From contig OU744447.1 of assembly GCA_916610825.1 (NCBI GenBank), positions 6,889,402 through 6,953,401 on the forward strand: a DNA stretch of 64,000 bases. Reading direction: 5' to 3'. How positions within the stretch are numbered: position 1 is the first letter of the stretch; each line of letters begins with the position of its first letter. This document shows, in pieces, positions 48,941 to 62,828 of the stretch. The notes beneath the pieces were generated by a model. It saw only the letters and a program-made list of their open reading frames with translations, did not search any database and had not been told where the DNA came from. Position numbers and translations under genes: made by a program. The DNA is from Haliclystus octoradiatus. Its lineage: Eukaryota; Cnidaria; Staurozoa; Stauromedusae; Haliclystidae.

Positions 48941-50799
48941 AAAAAGGCCGAGTCCATGCTTTTAGTTAGGCAAAAAAAATCATTCATTTTACTCCAGCTT
49001 ATTATACTCTTAATTGCCTTGATAACTTTGCCAAGTTTTTTCAGCTTATAATAATATAAAATTCAATATTAAATATTAAATCTCCTTTATTCAAGATTTG
49101 AAACGGTCACCTTTAATTTTTTTCAAACGCTTGTTCTAAAAAATACTCATCTATGCGTCGAAAAAACTTAAGAACTATAATCAAGGCACTAATTGGTTCT
49201 ATATAATGCGGTACGCTCTTTTTGATATGAAGTTTTTCTTCAACTATAAGTAATGAATTAATATTGAAACTATTAGTAGCAAATTAAAGTTGCATTTAAA
49301 AGTTAAGATCCTTTAGCACTCTTTCGGTTCTTTTTGCGTCTTTAAAAAATGTTTTCAAGTTTTTCTTCAACCGAATGAACATTGAACATTTAATGAACAC
49401 GTGGCATTAACTTTTCTGCAGCAAACGATCTCAGTCCATATAGTACGATTGTCATAGGTCATCTTATTTAACCTACAAACCGTTGTCTTACCAGTATTTA
49501 GATTTCCTATTATTGTCATATTTATCTAACTAATCTATGAAGCTTGAAAAATAATCAAAAATAGGATACTATTTATTTTTGGCTAAATCCGGGGCTGTAT
49601 CTCATGAAATCTTGAAGTACTAAACTTCAACATAACAAACGAATCAATTAAAAACAAGTTTATCACGAACCTTTCATACTATTTTCAACGTATTCCTCTT
49701 ACGGTATATCATAGTTATCCATATTTCTATACCATCTGCTTAAGTTCTCTCGTACCTCAAATGCTTATAGCTCAATCAATCTGAAACTTTAGCAATATAT
49801 TCTCTCTAGTTTTTCACAAAAGAATGAGTAAACCTTTATAATACCTCCGACACCGTTATCTTACTTTATAATATTGTCGGTCTGTCTGACATTTGAAACC
49901 TGGATTTAACGACCAAATCTTCTGATTGACCGCATGCAGCAGGTGGACCGTTAATCGTAAAGTTGCATTAGATATTCCTGTTTACATAATGATACTTGGG
50001 AATAAAAGAAACATGGAATGTTACCTTTCAAGTTAAGTATGTATTTCCTCCACTTTGGTAAAGGTCTTGAATATCTGCAATAAGCCGTGCATAAACTTTG
50101 AAAACACTCGAGTAATGTAATAGGTTAGCCTTTGCCCTCATTTTCATGTCATCTCCATTTGTTTGGAAAAACAGTAGGGAACAGAATCTCAAAAATGTAT
50201 ATTTTTCTTTTCTGCGATACAAAAATCACATAAATATGAAATTGTGTCCCTTAGTTTGAATTGATACTTTCAAAATCTATTTTATAATAATTTACCAAAC
50301 ACGTGTATCGGCCAATCAGATTGCAAGATATGGCGTCATATTCTATATAAAAGTGTTATCACACCACAAATTATATGGAATTTTGATGCTAATGTTCTGG
50401 AATAAATTGTTAATCAACGCAATTATTGGATGATGATGCATGAATAGCATAACTGCGTGTAGGAGTTTGATTGGTTTATTTTCATTTCTCTTAATCAGGA
50501 AATAAACTTCTAATGTTGTTCTTCTTCTAATAAACTTCTAGCAATTTCATTGGTCCATCATTACTATCAGGTTTTCGTGATCGATTGTCCTCATTTAGAA
50601 ATTAGGCATTTGAACGCCTATACTACGTACAGGTGATTCGGAGCCTTTTGGTGCTCCTCGAATTAGTCAAGTTTTGCCATGACTCTGAGTTTCGCATTTG
50701 TGCGCTCTATACTATGAGTACTATACTATAGTGTGCCCTCTACACTCTATACTCAGAGTACTATACCATAATAAAGTACTAGTTAATTAAATTCGTTCC

Positions 50800-51060
50800 C
50801 GTGAAGTAACTCCCATGTGATGGATATACGAGGACGTTGTGTCACTTTGTTGGGCTCCATATTCAAGCTGAGAATAAGTACTTTTTGGGTAGTAACTTTC
50901 AGATCTTGAAACTTTTGGAGTGTGCTTTTGACTTTCGAGAGACAATTGAATTGTTTTTTTGAATTTGAGAACTTTTGAAAAAAAATGAAAAATTGAAGAA
51001 CTTTTTGGGTAGCATTTACAGGATATTTGGAACTGTTTGGGTACTTCACTTTTTTCCAAA
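50800..51060. repeat. Dispersed repeat L, copy 1
   Basis: Shares with 57320-57540 the order CTCCATATTC...AGCTGAGAA...AGTACTTTTTGGG...TTTCAGAT...TGGAACTTTT. It explains the two overlapping minus-strand frames here (50783-51110). Confidence 0.55.
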
Positions 51061-54000
51061 GATGGCGTCGGCTCCCAGGATTCTGACAAAATACCGTTCA
51101 ATATTGGCACATGGACCTCTCAAACGTTAGCATGTTCATTTCCATTTTTAAGATTTTAAATGAAAAAATCAAATCGCTTTGACCTTATTTTGCAACAATT
51201 TTTTGGGATAATTGGAAAGGTCGCAACAACAAGAATCTACGTGACATTTCAAAATAGTTTTTTTGTAGCGACCTATTAGACAAAGTAGATGTTTTGACGA
51301 GCTATTATTCAAGCTACCCGACAAACTTAAACAAGGGTAAAGATCAGGAGGGTATTAAATTTGCATGTGATATCCTGGACAATCGTAGTGCGATGGTGTA
51401 TAGCATATTAGAAATCGGATTTCCAGTTTTACTGAGAATATTTATTAAAAAAATCCACTAAATGTGAGCCTCGACTGATCTTATATTTTAATCCATAATC
51501 TCCAGAGTATACGATTGAAACTCTTTGAAGCTTGAAGAAGAAGCTTGAATGTTCTTGTATTGCTAATAAAATCAGTTCAGTCTTTTCTGTTGTTTCAAAT
51601 TTAGCTGCTAGAGATTTGTCGTTAACATTAATAAATATCATAAATATGATCTGATCATTTTTTAATAATAACGTAATGTTGTTTATTAGGAAAAATATTA
51701 TCTCTGCTGCGTAAAGCTTTGCCTGCGTCACAAACTAAATCGTGACGTCCGCTAAGCGATTTGGTTTGGCACAGAATTTTCCTTCCTACTATTTTCTTGT
51801 TTCCACATGTATAATACAACCAACTTTCATTTTTCTGACCCTCCTATATTATCCACAAAAGATTCTTTCAAGTTCAAAACCCATAAAAAAGTTGAACAGT
51901 TTTTGACAACGTCGAATCAAGTGAAATACGAGTAAAAATTTCTTCATTAAATCCTACATTTTTTTTCTAATTACTTCAAAATTTTTGTGAATTTGTTTCC
52001 TCAAATATATCAATTCAAGCATTTTAAGTTTTATGCTTATTAAGTACACAAAATTCTAATAAATTGACTTTTGGTGTTAATCCTTTAATCCTGATCCGTG
52101 AATCCTTTTCTTGGACCGACTACTCATATTATTTTAAAGCTACTCCAATTGTGTGTTCTAATTTTAATGCCCTTACCACATATTGAACACAATTTTTCTT
52201 CCGTGTTTTCAGCACTTAATCTTTATTTGAAAAACAGTATAAAATACCCTTGTATGCAAATCATCTTCTTAATTTCTTATCTAATATTTTTAACTATTGA
52301 AAGCCAATTCAATTGGCTGATGATAGAGAAGGAATTAAAATATATATATTTTTCAGTATTCGGCAAACATTCTCTCGAAATATAAAAATTGGATTTGACA
52401 TTTTTCATGCATTAAAAATCAACTGAATTTCCATAAAATAGTGTATTTCGTTTAAAAAAAGTTTTTGAAGGCTTAGTACAAACAGAATATAGTATAATTA
52501 ACATTCATTGTTATTGAAATTTTGAAGTTAAAACATCAAAAAAGTCTATCTTCTTGATAAAAATATTAATGAACCATGAGATGAAACACATTAGATAGAT
52601 GATATCAAAAATACGGGCGTCAATGAATTTTAAGGAAATTTGGTACTCTATCAATGAGCTCCATTGAAGTTTCTCCAATCTATTGTTTTCCAGGAGGATG
52701 AACAACATTCATTTTAGTTGAAAACATATGCAGGTTTTATGCCCCCTCCTTTGTTACGACTTTTTCAATCAAAATTAGAAAACTTTGCCCCGAAAGCATT
52801 GTCCATAAAAGTTTTCAACATCTGTGAAGAAAATGTTTTAAATATCACGATGTCACTTTCATAATCAATTTCATATTTATCATAAAATCTACGTACGTAC
52901 GGTGTTGTCAATTTCATGTTTTACTTGTAAATTGATTTTTACTTCCATGTTGAAAAATTGCTGACTTTTCTAAAATAAAGTACTACAAAGCTATTCAATA
53001 ATTTTTTGATAAAACTCTTCTGGGATACGTTCAAGTTTACTGCTACTAAAACACTTCGTTAATCATGATGTAGAATATTTTTATTTTGTATTCAAATTTT
53101 GTTAAGTTAATCTATTATAAAGATTGCATGTTTTCAATTTATGATTACATTAAATATTACATTGATTCATAATAATGATTTAATAAATAAGTTATTGCAA
53201 GATAATCGAATTCCCCAATTTGTACAAAAGATATTAATTATTTCACTTCAATCATATTATGAAGTTTCATTATTTTTGTATTGTTCTTTATATATTTCGA
53301 GTAATTGTTGATACCAAATATTTTATACTGAAAATAGGCATATATTTTTTAAATTTTAGCAAGCAAAATGAATGCTAATAAGATGCTATAATTGTTTTGT
53401 TTTTCTTGTCATATTTAGTGACTTTAATGTAACTAAAATCGTTGATAAACACTCTCTTTTTTTCAAACGGAACATGTAAAATTGAATAGAGGTTCAAATG
53501 TTTTCAAGTTTCTAGAAATATCAGCCTGGACATTCTCTCAATCTTTTATCGAAAATGTAGATCTAATATTGTTTACCGTAGCTTACATGTTAGAAATTAA
53601 TGTCTTCAAAACTGAGCCTCTTATAAATTGCTTCGTGTTCTTTTCAAATGTCTTTGGAAAATGAGGCCCCATTTAATCTAGAGGTCTTTGAAATATGAAA
53701 TATTGGTCAAAAAATCTAATGAAATAATTTATGATTTTCTTGATTAAATATAAATATTGTCAATCTAGTTGACATCGTATTCTGATTTTCGACTTGTTCT
53801 CGACATTTTGTAATATGAAAATTGATCACTTCAAATCAAAAATATTATGTGATTTTCGGAATGAAATATAAAAATATTTAATAAAGATTTGACTAAAATA
53901 TGAAGTATTCGGACCCTCGAATAAAAGGGCCTTGAAAATATGTTAGAAAAGTGTAACGTAGAATTATTCTTAAGCGTTGATTAGGCTCAACTTTCTATAG

Positions 54001-54173
54001 GATTGAATATCAATCTCTGTCAATACGAATCAAAATTACAATAAAAATAGACTAGAACTACGTCAAACAAGAAAACTGATATTTATTTATTGTAAAAGGA
54101 TAGAAATATTTACATGTATATCAAAATGTCAAATGTCAGTCACCTTTTTGAAAAGCATTGTTGATCGATTTTG

Positions 54174-54181
54174 TATAAATA
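54174..54181 (+). promoter_or_regulatory. TATA box of the vitellogenin gene
   Basis: TATAAATA lies 60 bases before the vitellogenin ATG (54241), which would put transcription start near 54205 and give a short 5' UTR. Distance and sequence are both canonical. Confidence 0.7.
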
Positions 54182-54240
54182 TAGATGTGAATTTAGTATT
54201 TATCAGGTAGTTGAGGTGTAGACCATTATAGACAGCAGTC

Positions 54241-57200
54241 ATGAAGGCTTTCATCTTTCTCCTTGGCTTATCAGTAGTAGGTAAGTACAACTCCGAAATG
54301 TTATTTTAATTGTTCATACTCTCATTAGTTTACCTTTCTAACATTTCAACAACCAAATATATATATTACTTTTTTACAATTCATCTTATCAATGGCTAAT
54401 TATTAAACTCTACATTATACTAATGAAAACAAAAAAATATTTGTTAATTTATTATTCTCGTGTAATTATTTCGTTTCGTTAATCATTTTAAGTCGTCGAA
54501 TAACTTGCCAAAAATAGTTTTATTTTTAGCTTATTATTATTTTGAAACAATGTTTACTTTATTTATTGAAAAGAAAAACATTAAGTTTTGGATGAGGCTA
54601 AGTGTTCTCAAGTTTTCATGATCTATACTTTTTTCTAAATTCAATGCTTTACGTCATATACTTTATCGTAATTCAGGAACATCTACTTTACTTTAAGCAT
54701 GCTTTAAGAAATTGTTTCTAGTTTGCCAATATTTAAAATCCGTGAGAATGCGAAAGCCTAGCATTTTCTTAACTTTTTATCAATTTGTGTCTCAGTGTTT
54801 TTAGGAACAATTTTTGTTCTTTTGAATATAGTGTATATGATACGACATTATATGATATATATATAGTTACAGTTGTACGTTGTAGCATTTACAAATGTAA
54901 CCAACTTTCTTTTTTCTCTTTTCAGCTTCCCAAGCCCCATCAGGTAAGATAAAATGGATATATTATTTTAAAATTTTCAAAATTTTGATTCTTAATTCGC
55001 AGAAATGTCATGACATGATGTCTGCGTGCAAATCAAATCAAATCTGAAATTTCTATCGTTGAACTAGTCTATAGCTGCTTATGACGGTCTTATAAACATA
55101 AATATGTTATTTTGTTATATGTTATATGGCATAATGACTATTAAAAAAGAACATTCTAGCTGAAACGCAGTCGTTTATAGGTCGCATGCGTTCGCCCAGG
55201 ACAAATTCATTCATTTTAGAAGGATATTTTGTGATAAAAACATTTTTCATATTTTTTTTGCCTAACATATTCAGGTTAAACTTATTTTTCTCCCGTGCAA
55301 TTGCTATAATTTTTGCGAATGCGGGGATTATTGAAAAGGGTTAACTGCATATCCAATCCAATAATTTCCTAAATATAACACATTCAAATGATATGTTATA
55401 TAATTTATCATATGTTTCACATTGTAGCTGGTTATAAACCATTCGGCAAATACGTGTACAACTACATTGGAGATCTTGACGTTGTGCTTGGCACAGAGAA
55501 GGAACAATTAACTGGAATTCGTATCAACTCAACAGTTGAATTTCACTTCCTTCAAAATGATCAAGTTCTTCTGAGGGTAAGAAAACGTATTCCGTTTCAG
55601 TTACAGCATTCGGATGCTTTTTCAGACTTCAGATTTTCAAATTTCGAATTCATTGCATTACGTTGTAAATGCACCGGATATAACTATCCGACTCCGAGCG
55701 GTGATTTTTATACTCGTGTCTATATATACATATCGTTGTCCGCTAAAATATTTTACTTTCCGGGATTCAAATTTTTCCTCCCAAACTTTTCCCGGTGATT
55801 TTACCGTGTAAACGTTTTCATATATTTTTATTTTACGGTTGTCGTCATAAAAATATGATAAAAACTGCACAGTTTTACTATTCTGTCCAAGAAAAGAAAG
55901 CAGACGAATTTTCTTCTGATTACAAAAACTTGAATACAATTATTTTTTCCCCCTACTTCTGATTTATACTAGAATTCCGGGACTCTCAGTCCCAGAGTCT
56001 CCAATTTTATTGAACTCTGATCTATATACTCTACAATATGTGCAGATGTGTCTATCATATCTATCTAAGAATCTTTAACTTTAATGATATCAGCAATCAA
56101 TCCCCTATTAATTCATCATAAATTTTCATCAGATATATGATAAGTTATAAGCTATATTTCCCCGAACTGTAATCAATATAATTATAACCTTGAATTATGG
56201 TTATACATCTAACTCAGGGTCTTACAAAAGTACGAATCCTTCAATCCTAGATTCCGGATGGTATTTATTTTTTATTTTTTTTTATTTTTTTTTTTTATCA
56301 TTTTTCCACGAACCGGGTAAGCTTACAGCTTTTTTTCACCGGGGTGGTTGGTTAATTTGTTAGTATTTTGAAGCTTGTGTACGTTTAATAGCCGGATGCC
56401 CTTCCTGACGCCAACCTATAAGTGCTTCGGACAGGGATTGAACCCGAGACCCTGCGGGCCGTGGTCCAACACCCTAGCCACTACACCAAGGCCGCACTCC
56501 ACTACACCAAGGCCGCACTGGTTAGAGCAAATTCAGATGAAAATTGATATTTTTTATAATTTATTGATCAACCTCAACAAAAAAATTCAGAAAATTTTTT
56601 TGAAATGCCTCTATGACTCCACAAGGTTGAATCTTTTGATCGGACCATAACTAGACAGATATTTTGATAATAATTGAAAGAGGTATGTTGATAATAATAA
56701 AGAGATCTTTTCATAGTTCTTATATAGATAAATAGGTTACTCTGTAGTCCAATATTTAACTATAATGCAGTTGTCTTGAGCATTATTTTGAACTGTATAT
56801 TTGCCTGTAGCGGATACACATAATGTTTAGATGAAATTGAGACTCAGTTGAACTATATAAGCTCTGTTAAAACCCATCTAAAAACAAAGTTCTCCGACTG
56901 GAAAATGATCCTGTAAGTGGATCTCAATAGTAACTGTTACAGTCTATGATACCTATATTACTGTTAATTTCTTTGTTCAATGAATTACATTTTTATTTGT
57001 TTCCAGATTCCAAAGACTGAAATAATTGAAGTAATTTTGGATCCAAAGATTTCATTCCGTCCTAATTTGAAAGAAAGTCCACATTCGGAATTAATCAGTA
57101 AATTCTTATCAATTCCAATTAAATTTGGCTACCGTGAGGGTTTAGTTAACCGTATCTTTAACCGTAATGATGATCCACTCTGGTCTGTCAATATGAAAAA

Positions 57201-60200
57201 GGGTATTGTTAATTTACTTCATGTTGATGTGATGGGCAAAGATTTAGAAACCAAAGAGAAATCTCTTTTCACTAAAGAAGAGGTTAGTTTCCTATGAATT
57301 TTTTTATTGTATATTTATCTCAGGGAAGTCTATGATCGCCCGGGGGTAACACCCATATTGCTGCTATGCGGGGACTTGCCACATTTTTGAGGTCCATATA
57401 TTCCAGCTGAGAAAAATAGTTTTTGGTTAGGAAATTTTCAGATTTTGGAACTTTTCAGGTCTACTTTTTTTACTTTCTAGACAAACTTTAGAATTTAAAA
57501 AACTCATTTTGATTTTTTGATTCACAATATCAAAACAGTTTTGGAAACTGTTTTAACTTACGTGAGACCCGCGTGAGAACATGTTTTTTTTAGCTATATC
57601 TAATGAAGTGTGTATGTATATATTCTTGTTTCGAGCCAAAATGTTTTATTTCAAAGGAAAAGTATTTTCTCAGTTTGAGCACAAATATTTTCTGTGTTTT
57701 TGATTTCAAGAATAAGTATGTAACTCGTTCCAAGATCAATTTTCTTATTTCGAGATAAAAATTCTCCCTAATGTCCAACTTAGAAAATGTGGCTTAAATC
57801 AAGAAAACTACACAAATCCAGAACTTATCATTGTGATATGATTTCTAAATTTCTTGTGATGAATAAGTGCATCTTATCTCATCCCATGTATATATACCAT
57901 TGTGTTTTGCCCCATTTACTTCACGTACACATTTATATGGTTTTGATAACCTTTAATCCCCTCATTTACTTCCTTAATCTAATGATATCTTCAGTGTTGG
58001 CAATCTTACTTTCAGACGACGTTAACAAATAAATCATATATCAATTCACATTTTGAACTTTCATTTTTTTTTTCTGCAATATTCTATTGCTTACATTGCA
58101 GATGTCTGTGTATGGAATCTGTAACACCACTTACACCATGAAAGATTTCACTCGAATGGATGTCAACAGATTGGTTAAAGTTGGTATGAATATCACCAAG
58201 GTCATTGACACCACCAATTGTACTATGGAACCATTTGAGAAATATAGTTCAGTCGATGTTAAACCAATCAATCGTGATAATAAGAACATCGAACAGGTAC
58301 AGCCGATTTATACTTCTTGTAATTTACATCACGTTTTATCGGAGCCGATATTTGGACGATAACATATGCAATTGATTGGGCCATTCAGAATAAAATATTG
58401 TTTTTCGAACAAATCGGATTAAATCACTGCAACAGTCAAATAACAAACGTCATAGTCAGTGGATTGATTATTATCAGATATCGGATACTTTTATCGATCT
58501 TGCACAAGTTATTAGGACTCGATAAGGGCTCAAATACAACTAAGAAATGACTAACGTATATGACGGTGATCAGGGTCCGACAAAAGTGGGAATCCTGGAA
58601 TCCTAGATTAGAGCAAATTCAGAAGAAAATTAATATTTTTATGTGAACGATGATGAATTCTATTGTTATGTGAATGATGATGAATTAATGGTCGTGATAC
58701 GCTGGTTTTATAGTGAAGTTTCTTTATTGAAGTTCGTTTGTTGGAGGAGTCGTTATTTACTATAGAGAATACTTACTCTATAGAAGTCTTAATTAATAGT
58801 AATATTTCATTGACGGTCATTCATGACTAAAAGCCACACCTTAGGCACTCCTTAGGCATAAGTGCCTATTTATTGGGGACATTAACAAATTTACATACAA
58901 TTTATTTTACAAGCCATTAACATGTCTGGACTCGAACGTGGACTCGAACCCCGGCGACTCTGCCACTGAGGTACCAGGCACTGATTCATTGGTTTATCAT
59001 TACTGGGGAATCATTATTCACTAGTAAATAATGGCTACCTTCGAAGTTGCAATGCTTTTTTAAAGAATTCCCTATTCACTGAGGGGAAGCCAAATTATCT
59101 GGTTTATTATGACTGGGGTAGTACCTATTTTGGGGAAGTTCTTATAAACCGCTACACAAGATCATATAAAAGTCTCAATGGCAAAGAAACACATTATCTG
59201 TGCTCTTATCATTAAATATTTTAAATGAATACATTCATTTCTCTTTTATTAGAATCCATTGAAAACTTCAACAATTATCAAATACAATTTAATTGGCAAT
59301 GAAATCAGATTCAAATTTCAACAAATCAATGCTACAGGTCGATTTGTATTTGTACCATTTACTGAAACCGAAGGTGTTGTCATGGCAGCCACAGAACAAA
59401 GACTTACATATGTAAGCGAAGGTTCTAGCACTGTAAAACGTGATCACCCTGAATGGCTTAACTTACCTATTTCAAGTACATTAATCACACCTATTGAGAG
59501 AATCAGAATTGATCAAACAGCAGCCATGAGAAAAGAAGTTGTTAAAATGATTACAGATTTATTAATTTCAATCACCAAAGTTTTCCAAACAGAAGTCTCC
59601 TATGAAACACCAATGAATCTTGCTATGCCAGAGTTATATCTTCGTTTGGTTAATAGTCTACGTATTGTTGATATAGAAACCCTTGAGTCAATTTGGGTTC
59701 ACTGTGCTGATTATCCAGAGAACAGGTAAATTGAATCAAATAATTCATAGTAAATCATGTGAATTTATCTTGATTTCTAAAAAGTGCAGTTAATTTATGT
59801 GTTGATTATATCAATTAAAGGTTCTTCGAAAAATGTATTGGTTTGAAATTTGGTGACAAAAAATCACAATTCAATTTGTTCCGACGTTTTTATTGCGTTA
59901 AATAATCCATTTGATATAGTAAATAGGACAATAGGCAAGAGTTCTGTTGCTAATTATAATGACTTAGAATTACGATCTAGAGATAACAACGCAATAGAAT
60001 ATTGTTTTGCCATTTATTAAGACCAAATGTCTGCTAATTCTGTAAGGCGTCAATTGAATGATTTGAGTGCTATAGGTCGAAACATCGGAACAAATTTAAA
60101 TGTGATTTTTTGTTAATTATATTACCCTTCTAATTTCTTTTAAAAAGAAGACTAATCTCAGCCTTGACTTTATCAAAACACTAAAAGAGTATAATCTTCT

Positions 60201-62541
60201 GATGGCGGATGGAATGGTCCAGAGGGAATTATATTATAAAAGCTGTGATGATCGAAGGTGATGTGAATACCGGATTTCAGATTTCAACTGCAGCGTTGCG
60301 CCTGATATCGATGATTGCCGCCTGAGCAAAGAATGTCAATTCTAAATAGAAGGGTATTCCTAGAAGGAAAGGCGATCCGTATTTATAACAACGTTGATGA
60401 TTTTTTTGTAGAAAATGGTTTCTTTATGGACTCAGTATGACTGGAAATGAGATTGGTCTTGATTTCGTTAACAAAAAAGTTCTGAATAAAGATATCTCTG
60501 TTGAATTGATTGGTGAATTCCTTCCAAATCTTGGATTCGTTTCCAAACCAACTTTGGCATTGTTACAGAAAATCAAAGTAAGTAGTTTATAGGTGTGTTT
60601 ACTCTATTCCTTTTATAAACAATATTCTATATTACAAATTAAAGTTGTGTCGATTCTTGTCGAATATAATAACCTCTATATCAATAGTACTGTCTGTTTG
60701 TTAATTTATTTTTTCCATGTTTCTATATTTGTGGTCTGTTCGCGACATATGTACTCCTCACTGTTGAAATAATATTGATAATATACTCGCTTGTTACGTT
60801 ACAGTCGCTACGTCACAGTTACCCATACAAAAATGTATCTAAAATATTTAATTTTGAATGGTCATATTTAGTTTTACTATATCTTCGTTCTTCGTCAATA
60901 ATGCACATGCGTATCTAAATATCTCTGTTAGTTATTTGATTTCTAGCCAGTAGCAAGCAGGTAACAAATCCAAGTAATATTTATGTACTGCGTTCAAGCT
61001 TGACCCCGTGTCATGTCACGTTCCACGTATAGCCTCTATTTAACACTTAGGAATTCACCTATGTCATGCAATGAAGTCTTCCCCGAATTGACTAATTCAA
61101 TACCGTTGACAATGAAGGCGAGATAGTATAGTAGTAGTATAGACAGTCATATTATAGGAATGTGCCGTCCCTCTTTCGCCAAACATATTTGCTACACAAA
61201 GAACGCCACAAATCACTGTCAGACACAGCTGACGATAGCCCTGTTGCAACTTCTTCGTCGGTTTCCAGTGAAGGATGTCATGCAGTCGCTGTGGAGCATA
61301 GCATACGACTTTGAACTTTCGAGACATAACCTAAAAAAGACATCTGACGTTGATGGACAATAGCAGAGGCAGAAGGAGGAGTTTTATAAACTTAGGGCGA
61401 GGTTTCTGAAGTGAAATTGAAAAACAGGATACAATCACATTCACTTCTTGGATAACAATTAAAATGTTTTAACTATCAATCACCTTCGATCGAATTATCT
61501 CAAGTCTGTCAAAAAATAGACCGCGATAGATCAGCCAATCATAATGCAGAAGAACATTGAATAGTAGACAATTGAATTAAAACTGTTTTATTTTCATTTC
61601 TTTAGTCACTCTGCTCAATTACCTTGGTAAAGAATAATAATGAATTAAATCAAACCTGTGTTATTGTTATCAGCAACGCATTGAAAAGTTATTGTGAAGT
61701 ATTCAAACATTGTAACTCTGAAGTTGATAAGGTAATACTTTTGAGTTTTTGTTTAATAATTATGAATAGCGCAGTAAATAATCTCTGTGAAATGAGTCAA
61801 GTCAACTATATTGTCAAGCTAAACTCAGTTTAAACTGATGAAAAATAGAGAAATATTTTATAAAGGAAAATATTGGAAAGAAATGAGCAACACATATTGA
61901 TATTTATAATAATGAATAATTGCCTTTTAGCTAAATATTCTACAGTTGTTGATTTAATTACTGCTTCTCAATCTCAAGTTTTTTCTCCGAACATTCCTTC
62001 TCCAAAGAATTGGTATCGCTATATACAACGGGGTAACGCAACAAGCATTATGGGTATCTTAAAGCATGGACAATTGGACAGACTCTTGGTGAATTTTTTT
62101 TATTTTAATGAAAAAGCTAGTTTTAATATTTAGTTTTGGTTTCCAAAATTAATGTATATAGAGATTTTTAATAAGTTGAAGTATAGTATTTTAAAAAGTC
62201 ATTTGTGCATTATGGAATGGAAATAAAGATCTGAAAAATCATTTATGAATATTTTTCTCAAATTTTTACGTGATGAATAAATATTCTTGTTTCTTCTACT
62301 TTAGATGGAGCCTTCTATTCTCTCTTATCTTGAGCTCATTACAGCACCATGTGACGCAACTACTACTAAATGCTGGACTGAAGCTGAAATCATGCCTGTT
62401 TTAATTGCCGCTGAGAATCTCGGTTTCGTTTCATATTGGCCTCATTTGAAAAAGTTGATTGTCAATCCCACATATTCTATGGTTCTTCGTACTAAAGCCA
62501 TCAGCGCTTGCCGTCTTATTATTTTAAAGAATCCAACACAT
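54241..62541 (+). CDS. Vitellogenin, N-terminal part, nine exons; continues past the window
   Basis: Exons: 54241..54280, 54926..54943, 55428..55576, 57007..57282, 58102..58296, 59253..59725, 60412..60577, 61606..61731, 62305..62541; all GT-AG, frame open for 560 codons. Residues 1-19 are a signal peptide (MKAFIFLLGLSVVASQAPS). The lipovitellin N-sheet follows: YKPFGKYVYNYIGDL near residue 22, then WSVNMKKGIVNLLHVDV, GICNTTY (C168) and DTTNC (C201), which fit the conserved cysteine pair region. From about residue 310 the sequence becomes the helical lipovitellin domain. Vitellogenins are secreted large lipid-transfer proteins that carry lipid to oocytes. The rest of the helical domain, DUF1943 and vWD domains would lie beyond the edge. 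Exon 2 is only 18 bp. Apolipophorin-like LLTPs are a less likely alternative. Confidence 0.88.
56215..56646. repeat. Family J MITE interrupted by a SINE
   Basis: Left CAGGGTCTTACAAAAGTACG and right GAATCTTTTGATCGGACC are the family ends. The family interior breaks at about 56265 and resumes at about 56520 (TTAGAGCAAATTCAGATG). Confidence 0.7.
56266..56520 (-). mobile_element. tRNA-derived SINE
   Basis: On the minus strand: an A box-like TTGGTGTAGTGGCTAGGG, then GGGTCTCGGGTTCAATCCC with B box GGTTCAATCC, then a tRNA-unrelated part with CAGGAAGGGCATCCGGC, then an A-rich tail (AAAAAATAAAAA type). The head (GTGCGGCCTTGGTGTAGTGG) is partly duplicated. The CAGGAAGGGCATCC stretch recalls SINE/LINE tails in other animals, but I could not check that. 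Confidence 0.75.
57320..57540. repeat. Dispersed repeat L, copy 2 (vitellogenin intron 4)
   Basis: Diverged partner of 50800-51060; starts soon after the exon 4 donor at 57283. Confidence 0.5.
58569..58640. repeat. Truncated family J copy
   Basis: CAGGGTCCGACAAAAGTGGG followed by the family interior, cut off where unrelated sequence begins near 58640. Confidence 0.65.
58640..59160 (-). mobile_element. Repeat with tRNA-like promoter segment
   Basis: The minus strand at 58924-58982 reads TACCTCAGTGGCAGAG then GGGGTTCGAGTCC (perfect B box). A-to-B spacing is shorter than in a tRNA and no cloverleaf forms. TTCACTAGTAAATAATGG and TATTCACTGAGGGGAAG recur as diverged internal repeats. It is probably a SINE or a composite insertion into the family J copy. 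Confidence 0.45.
60171..60378. repeat. Dispersed repeat I, copy 2
   Basis: Inverse of blocks in 35830-36104. It ends 33 bases before vitellogenin exon 7, so it makes up most of the sequence around that intron's 3' end. Confidence 0.55.
61123..61296. repeat. Dispersed repeat K, copy 2 (vitellogenin intron 7)
   Basis: Near-identical to 39092-39281. The two overlapping ORFs here are repeat-derived. Confidence 0.75.
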
Positions 62542-62565
62542 GTAAGTAATTTGAAACATCATCAA

Positions 62566-62743
62566 TACAATGAAACCTGTATTTAACAGCCAAGTGCAAG
62601 GTAGATAAATTGACCACTGCATTCAGGTGGCCTTTTATACAGGGATAATTCAATAGAAAATATAATGTTAGATATTTCAAGAGCGATCACTACAAAGAGG
62701 TAACTGCTCTATAGAAGTGACAGCTAAAACATATTTTACTGTA
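62566..62743. repeat. Family A MITE, diverged, after vitellogenin exon 9
   Basis: TACAATGAAACCTGTATTTA at the left and TGACAGCTAAAACATATTTTA with terminal CTGTA at the right; begins 24 bases after the exon 9 donor. Confidence 0.65.
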
Positions 62744-62828
62744 TTTGGTATAATCGTCACCTCGTTATGGTAACCAAGTTGATATAATGGTCATCTGAAT
62801 ATAGTAACCATTACCCTTACCCTATACA

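Larger units (their letters stand above)
47171..54173. other. Intergenic region between ZRANB2 and vitellogenin
   Basis: No gene is supported. It contains a family F MITE (48056-48319), a GAT-rich microsatellite (48886-48940), palindromic CTCTATACT/AGTACTATA sequence at 50700-50780, and dispersed repeat L (50800-51060). Positions 51800-54100 are very AT-rich with nothing recognisable; frames such as 51429-51731 (minus) and 52098-52385 have no domain. Confidence 0.55.

Noticed and set aside
55388-55798. 136-codon ORF as a separate gene
   Set aside because: Its useful part is vitellogenin exon 3 (55428-55576); the rest reads into the intron.
58924-58982. Functional tRNA gene on the minus strand
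   Set aside because: A and B boxes are too close and no cloverleaf can be drawn.
61873-62133. Extra vitellogenin exon or nested gene (86-codon ORF)
   Set aside because: No phase-compatible acceptor/donor pair fits between exons 8 and 9, which already join in frame; no domain recognised.
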